A model generated the notes under the pieces. It saw nothing but the letters and a program-made list of their open reading frames with translations, did not search any database and was not told where the DNA came from. From positions 1 to 7,972 of the forward strand of contig VGEI01000155.1 in assembly GCA_016869415.1 (NCBI GenBank): 7,972 nucleotides of DNA, written 5' to 3'. Positions 6,109 through 7,972 of the stretch are shown piece by piece. Numbering within the stretch: the stretch's first letter is position 1; every line of letters starts with the position of its first letter. The translations under genes were made by a program, and so were the position numbers. Origin of the DNA: Alphaproteobacteria bacterium (GTDB taxonomy: Bacteria; Pseudomonadota; Alphaproteobacteria; CACIAM-22H2).

Positions 6109-7266
6109 ATGTTCAGACGGACGTTTCTGTGGGCCCTGATGGGATCCGCCGTGGCGCTGGCCGTTGCCGGCCCAGCCGAGGCGCAGCAGCGCGTGACGAT
6201 CAACGTCATGACGGCCGGCGACCAGAACATGGTCGACTACATCACCGAGTTCCTCGGGCCTCAGTTCGAGAAGCAGAACCCGAATATCCGGGTGCGTGCG
6301 GTCGGCACGGGTCCCGGCGAGGCGGGCTCGCAGAAGATCTGGGAGCGCATCGACGCACAGAAGAAGGCCAACGTGGCGGCCTGGGACGTCGATGTCGGCG
6401 TCGTGCATCAGACCATGGCAGGCCAGATGGTGACGCAGGGGCTGCTCGACAGATATCGCGGCAGCATCCAGTCGGGTGGGCTCGTGACACGCGATACGGC
6501 GAAGAATGCGCTCGGCGCCAATGTCGACGGCTTCGTCATGCCGATGTTCCACAGCCAGACGGCGATCGCCTACAACCCGGCGCTGGTCGCCAATCCGCCC
6601 AAGACCTTCGACGAGCTGGCGGCTTGGGCGAAGGCCAATCCGAAGAAGTTCGGCCACAACGGCATCAAGGGCGGCATGTCCGGGGTGGCCTTCGTGGTCG
6701 GCTGGATCTACGCCAACACGCCCAACGCCCAGCAGCTCATGGAGGGTCCCTACGACGCGAACGCCAAGAACGGCTGGACGCCGGCGCTCGCCAAGCTCAA
6801 GGAGTTCAACCAGAGCGCGGTGATCACGCCCGGCAACGCCGGCACGCTCGACATGCTCAACCGTGGCGAGATCGCCATGGGTCCTGTCTGGGTCGACATG
6901 TTCTATACTTGGCAGGCCGAAGGCCGCCTGGCGCCGAACATGCGCCTCTCGGTAATCGGCCCAGGTATGCCCGGGCAGCCGATGTACTACATCATTCCAG
7001 AAAAGGCGGCGAACAGGGATGCCGCCCGCCAGTTCGTGGCCTTCGCCACCAGCCCAGCGATCCAGGCCGAGGGTATCGTCAAGCGCTTCAACTGGTATCC
7101 GGGCATCGACGCCCAGCACGTCCAGGCGCATCTCGACCAGCAGGTCTGGAACAAGCTGTTCAAGGACGTCAGCCCGCAGGATCTCGCCTCCAAGGGCAAG
7201 CCCCTGCCGATGGCGCAGTACTTCAAGGAAATCCTTGAAGCCTACGAGCGCCAGGTAGCGAACTGA
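6109..7266 (+). CDS. Periplasmic solute-binding protein of an ABC importer (family 1-like)
   Basis: The 385-residue protein begins with a Sec signal peptide: Arg3-Arg4, a hydrophobic core of about 16 residues and a cleavage site after AEA (residue 25). The mature part starts with VTINVMTAGDQNMVDYI and has the build of extracellular solute-binding proteins: a QFEKQNPNIRV segment, NPPKTFDELAAWAKANP in the first hinge region, then GEIAMGPVWVDMF and an IIPEKAANRDAARQFVAFATSP stretch near the C-terminal lobe, as in PotD/AfuA/YnjB-like proteins. It captures the substrate in the periplasm and delivers it to the permease encoded next. The substrate cannot be told from sequence. It is the first gene after the terminator and likely has its own promoter; the permease follows after a 65-base gap with a hairpin. 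The ATPase at 1191-2273 is the only visible candidate energy subunit. Confidence 0.93.
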   Translation: MFRRTFLWALMGSAVALAVAGPAEAQQRVTINVMTAGDQNMVDYITEFLGPQFEKQNPNIRVRAVGTGPGEAGSQKIWERIDAQKKANVAAWDVDVGVVHQTMAGQMVTQGLLDRYRGSIQSGGLVTRDTAKNALGANVDGFVMPMFHSQTAIAYNPALVANPPKTFDELAAWAKANPKKFGHNGIKGGMSGVAFVVGWIYANTPNAQQLMEGPYDANAKNGWTPALAKLKEFNQSAVITPGNAGTLDMLNRGEIAMGPVWVDMFYTWQAEGRLAPNMRLSVIGPGMPGQPMYYIIPEKAANRDAARQFVAFATSPAIQAEGIVKRFNWYPGIDAQHVQAHLDQQVWNKLFKDVSPQDLASKGKPLPMAQYFKEILEAYERQVAN

Positions 7267-7283
7267 CGTAGACACCGCTGACC

Positions 7284-7313
7284 TCCCGGTCCGGGCTCAA
7301 GCCCGGGCCGGGA
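7284..7313 (+). other. Strong hairpin between binding-protein and permease genes
   Basis: TCCCGGTCCGGGC (7284-7296) and GCCCGGGCCGGGA (7301-7313) form a 13-base-pair stem with one G-T wobble and a TCAA loop. No T run follows, so it is not a standard intrinsic terminator. In other ABC operons hairpins in this place protect the upstream message and lower permease expression relative to the binding protein; the same role is inferred here. Confidence 0.6.
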
Positions 7314-7331
7314 AGGTGGCCGGGGGATAGC

Positions 7332-7972
7332 TTGAATCAGTCTCGCAGTCTGTCGCTGCTGCTTGTGGCGCCGGCGCTGATCGTGGTGCTGGCGCTTTTC
7401 GTCTATCCGCTCGCCTACTCGCTGATCAGCGCCTTCACTGACAAGGCCGGCGCTTTCACTCTCGACAATTTCGACAAGGCGTTCGAGCTCTATCTGACTG
7501 ATACGATCTTCACGGTGGTGATTATCGGCGCCTCAACGGCGCTGATCGCCCTGGTGTCGATCGCCATCGGCGGCTATCTGACCCTGGGTGAGAACCCGAC
7601 CGCCGTGGCCATCCTGGCCTGGCTCTACCGCTGGCCGCTTTTCGTGCCGTTCATCGTGGCGGCGCAGTGCATGCGCACGTTCCTGGCCAAGAACGGGCTG
7701 ATGAACAACACCTTCGTCTCGCTGGGGTTGATGGATGCCGCCTCGACCCAGAGCTTCCTCGACTGGCGCGGCATCATCGTCACCTTCGTCTGGAAGCAGG
7801 CCCCCTTCGTCACCCTGATGGTGGCCGGGGCCATGGCCTCGCTCGACCGTTCGACCATCGACGCGGCGCGCAACCTCGGCGCCTCGCGCCTGCGCATCCT
7901 GATCGAGATCGTCGTGCCGCAGATCCAGCCGACCCTGATGGTCGGACTGATCCTCTCCTTCGTCACCATGAT
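7332..7972 (+). CDS. ABC transporter permease (PotB/FbpB-like), truncated by the window edge
   Basis: The visible 213 residues form the N-terminal and middle part of an inner-membrane permease. Hydrophobic segments lie at about residues 7-34, 57-85, 90-113, 147-169 and from 201 to the edge. The EAA loop that contacts the ATPase is present as DAARNLGASRLR through Pro196 (177-196), with the expected conserved Gly183. No ATG or GTG fits ahead of the first membrane segment: the reading frame is closed by TAG at 7269, and TTG at 7332, with GGGGGA a few bases before it, is the only reasonable start. The gene follows the binding-protein gene and must share its transcript. Another permease gene is usual downstream but lies outside the window. 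Confidence 0.92.
   Translation, partial: MNQSRSLSLLLVAPALIVVLALFVYPLAYSLISAFTDKAGAFTLDNFDKAFELYLTDTIFTVVIIGASTALIALVSIAIGGYLTLGENPTAVAILAWLYRWPLFVPFIVAAQCMRTFLAKNGLMNNTFVSLGLMDAASTQSFLDWRGIIVTFVWKQAPFVTLMVAGAMASLDRSTIDAARNLGASRLRILIEIVVPQIQPTLMVGLILSFVTM

Noticed and set aside
6070..7275. A 401-codon open frame on the minus strand opposite the binding-protein gene
   Set aside because: No domain, no ribosome site and shadow-like composition; the plus-strand gene has a signal peptide, strong ribosome site and family motifs.
7284..7313. Reading the hairpin after the binding-protein gene as a terminator
   Set aside because: No T run follows; the next bases are AGGTGGCCGGGGG, and the permease gene begins 18 bases later.
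7625..7969. A 114-codon minus-strand frame near the right edge
   Set aside because: It lies opposite the permease gene, which shows membrane segments and an EAA loop; the minus frame has no support.

Overview
This GC-rich window (third codon positions mostly G or C, -10 elements of the GCTANAWC kind, several molybdenum hydroxylases and POPT-type ABC transporters) looks like an accessory catabolic region of a proteobacterium, most likely an alphaproteobacterium. No genus can be named from the sequence alone. No tRNA, rRNA, CRISPR array or insertion sequence was seen.

Layout. A divergent promoter region (1043-1190) separates two transcription directions. Leftward: the FAD subunit of a three-subunit CO-dehydrogenase/xanthine-dehydrogenase type molybdenum hydroxylase (179-1042), followed with no gap by the start of its [2Fe-2S] subunit (1-178, cut by the window edge). 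Rightward: an ABC transporter ATPase (1191-2273); a SAM-dependent methyltransferase abutting it (2274-3107); after a 122-base gap, a second [2Fe-2S] subunit (3230-3682) and a Tat-exported molybdopterin subunit of the isoquinoline 1-oxidoreductase (IorAB) type (3686-5875); a convincing intrinsic terminator (5897-5930); then a periplasmic solute-binding protein (6109-7266) and the first part of a membrane permease with a TTG start (7332 to the right edge).

How the genes may work together (inference). The ATPase, binding protein and permease have the features of one importer of the spermidine/putrescine-iron-opine class, although the ATPase gene lies 3.8 kb from the other two. Between them sits an IorAB-type enzyme that should work in the periplasm, and on the other strand a second, probably cytoplasmic, molybdenum hydroxylase. 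A coherent reading is a module that oxidises a (possibly N-heterocyclic or aldehyde) compound outside the inner membrane, imports the product, and oxidises or methylates it again inside. The substrate cannot be read from the sequence.

Regulatory DNA is unusually legible: an IclR/PcaR-like palindrome between the divergent units, an AT-rich 16-base palindrome upstream of the binding-protein gene, and a strong hairpin between the binding-protein and permease genes that probably sets their expression ratio.
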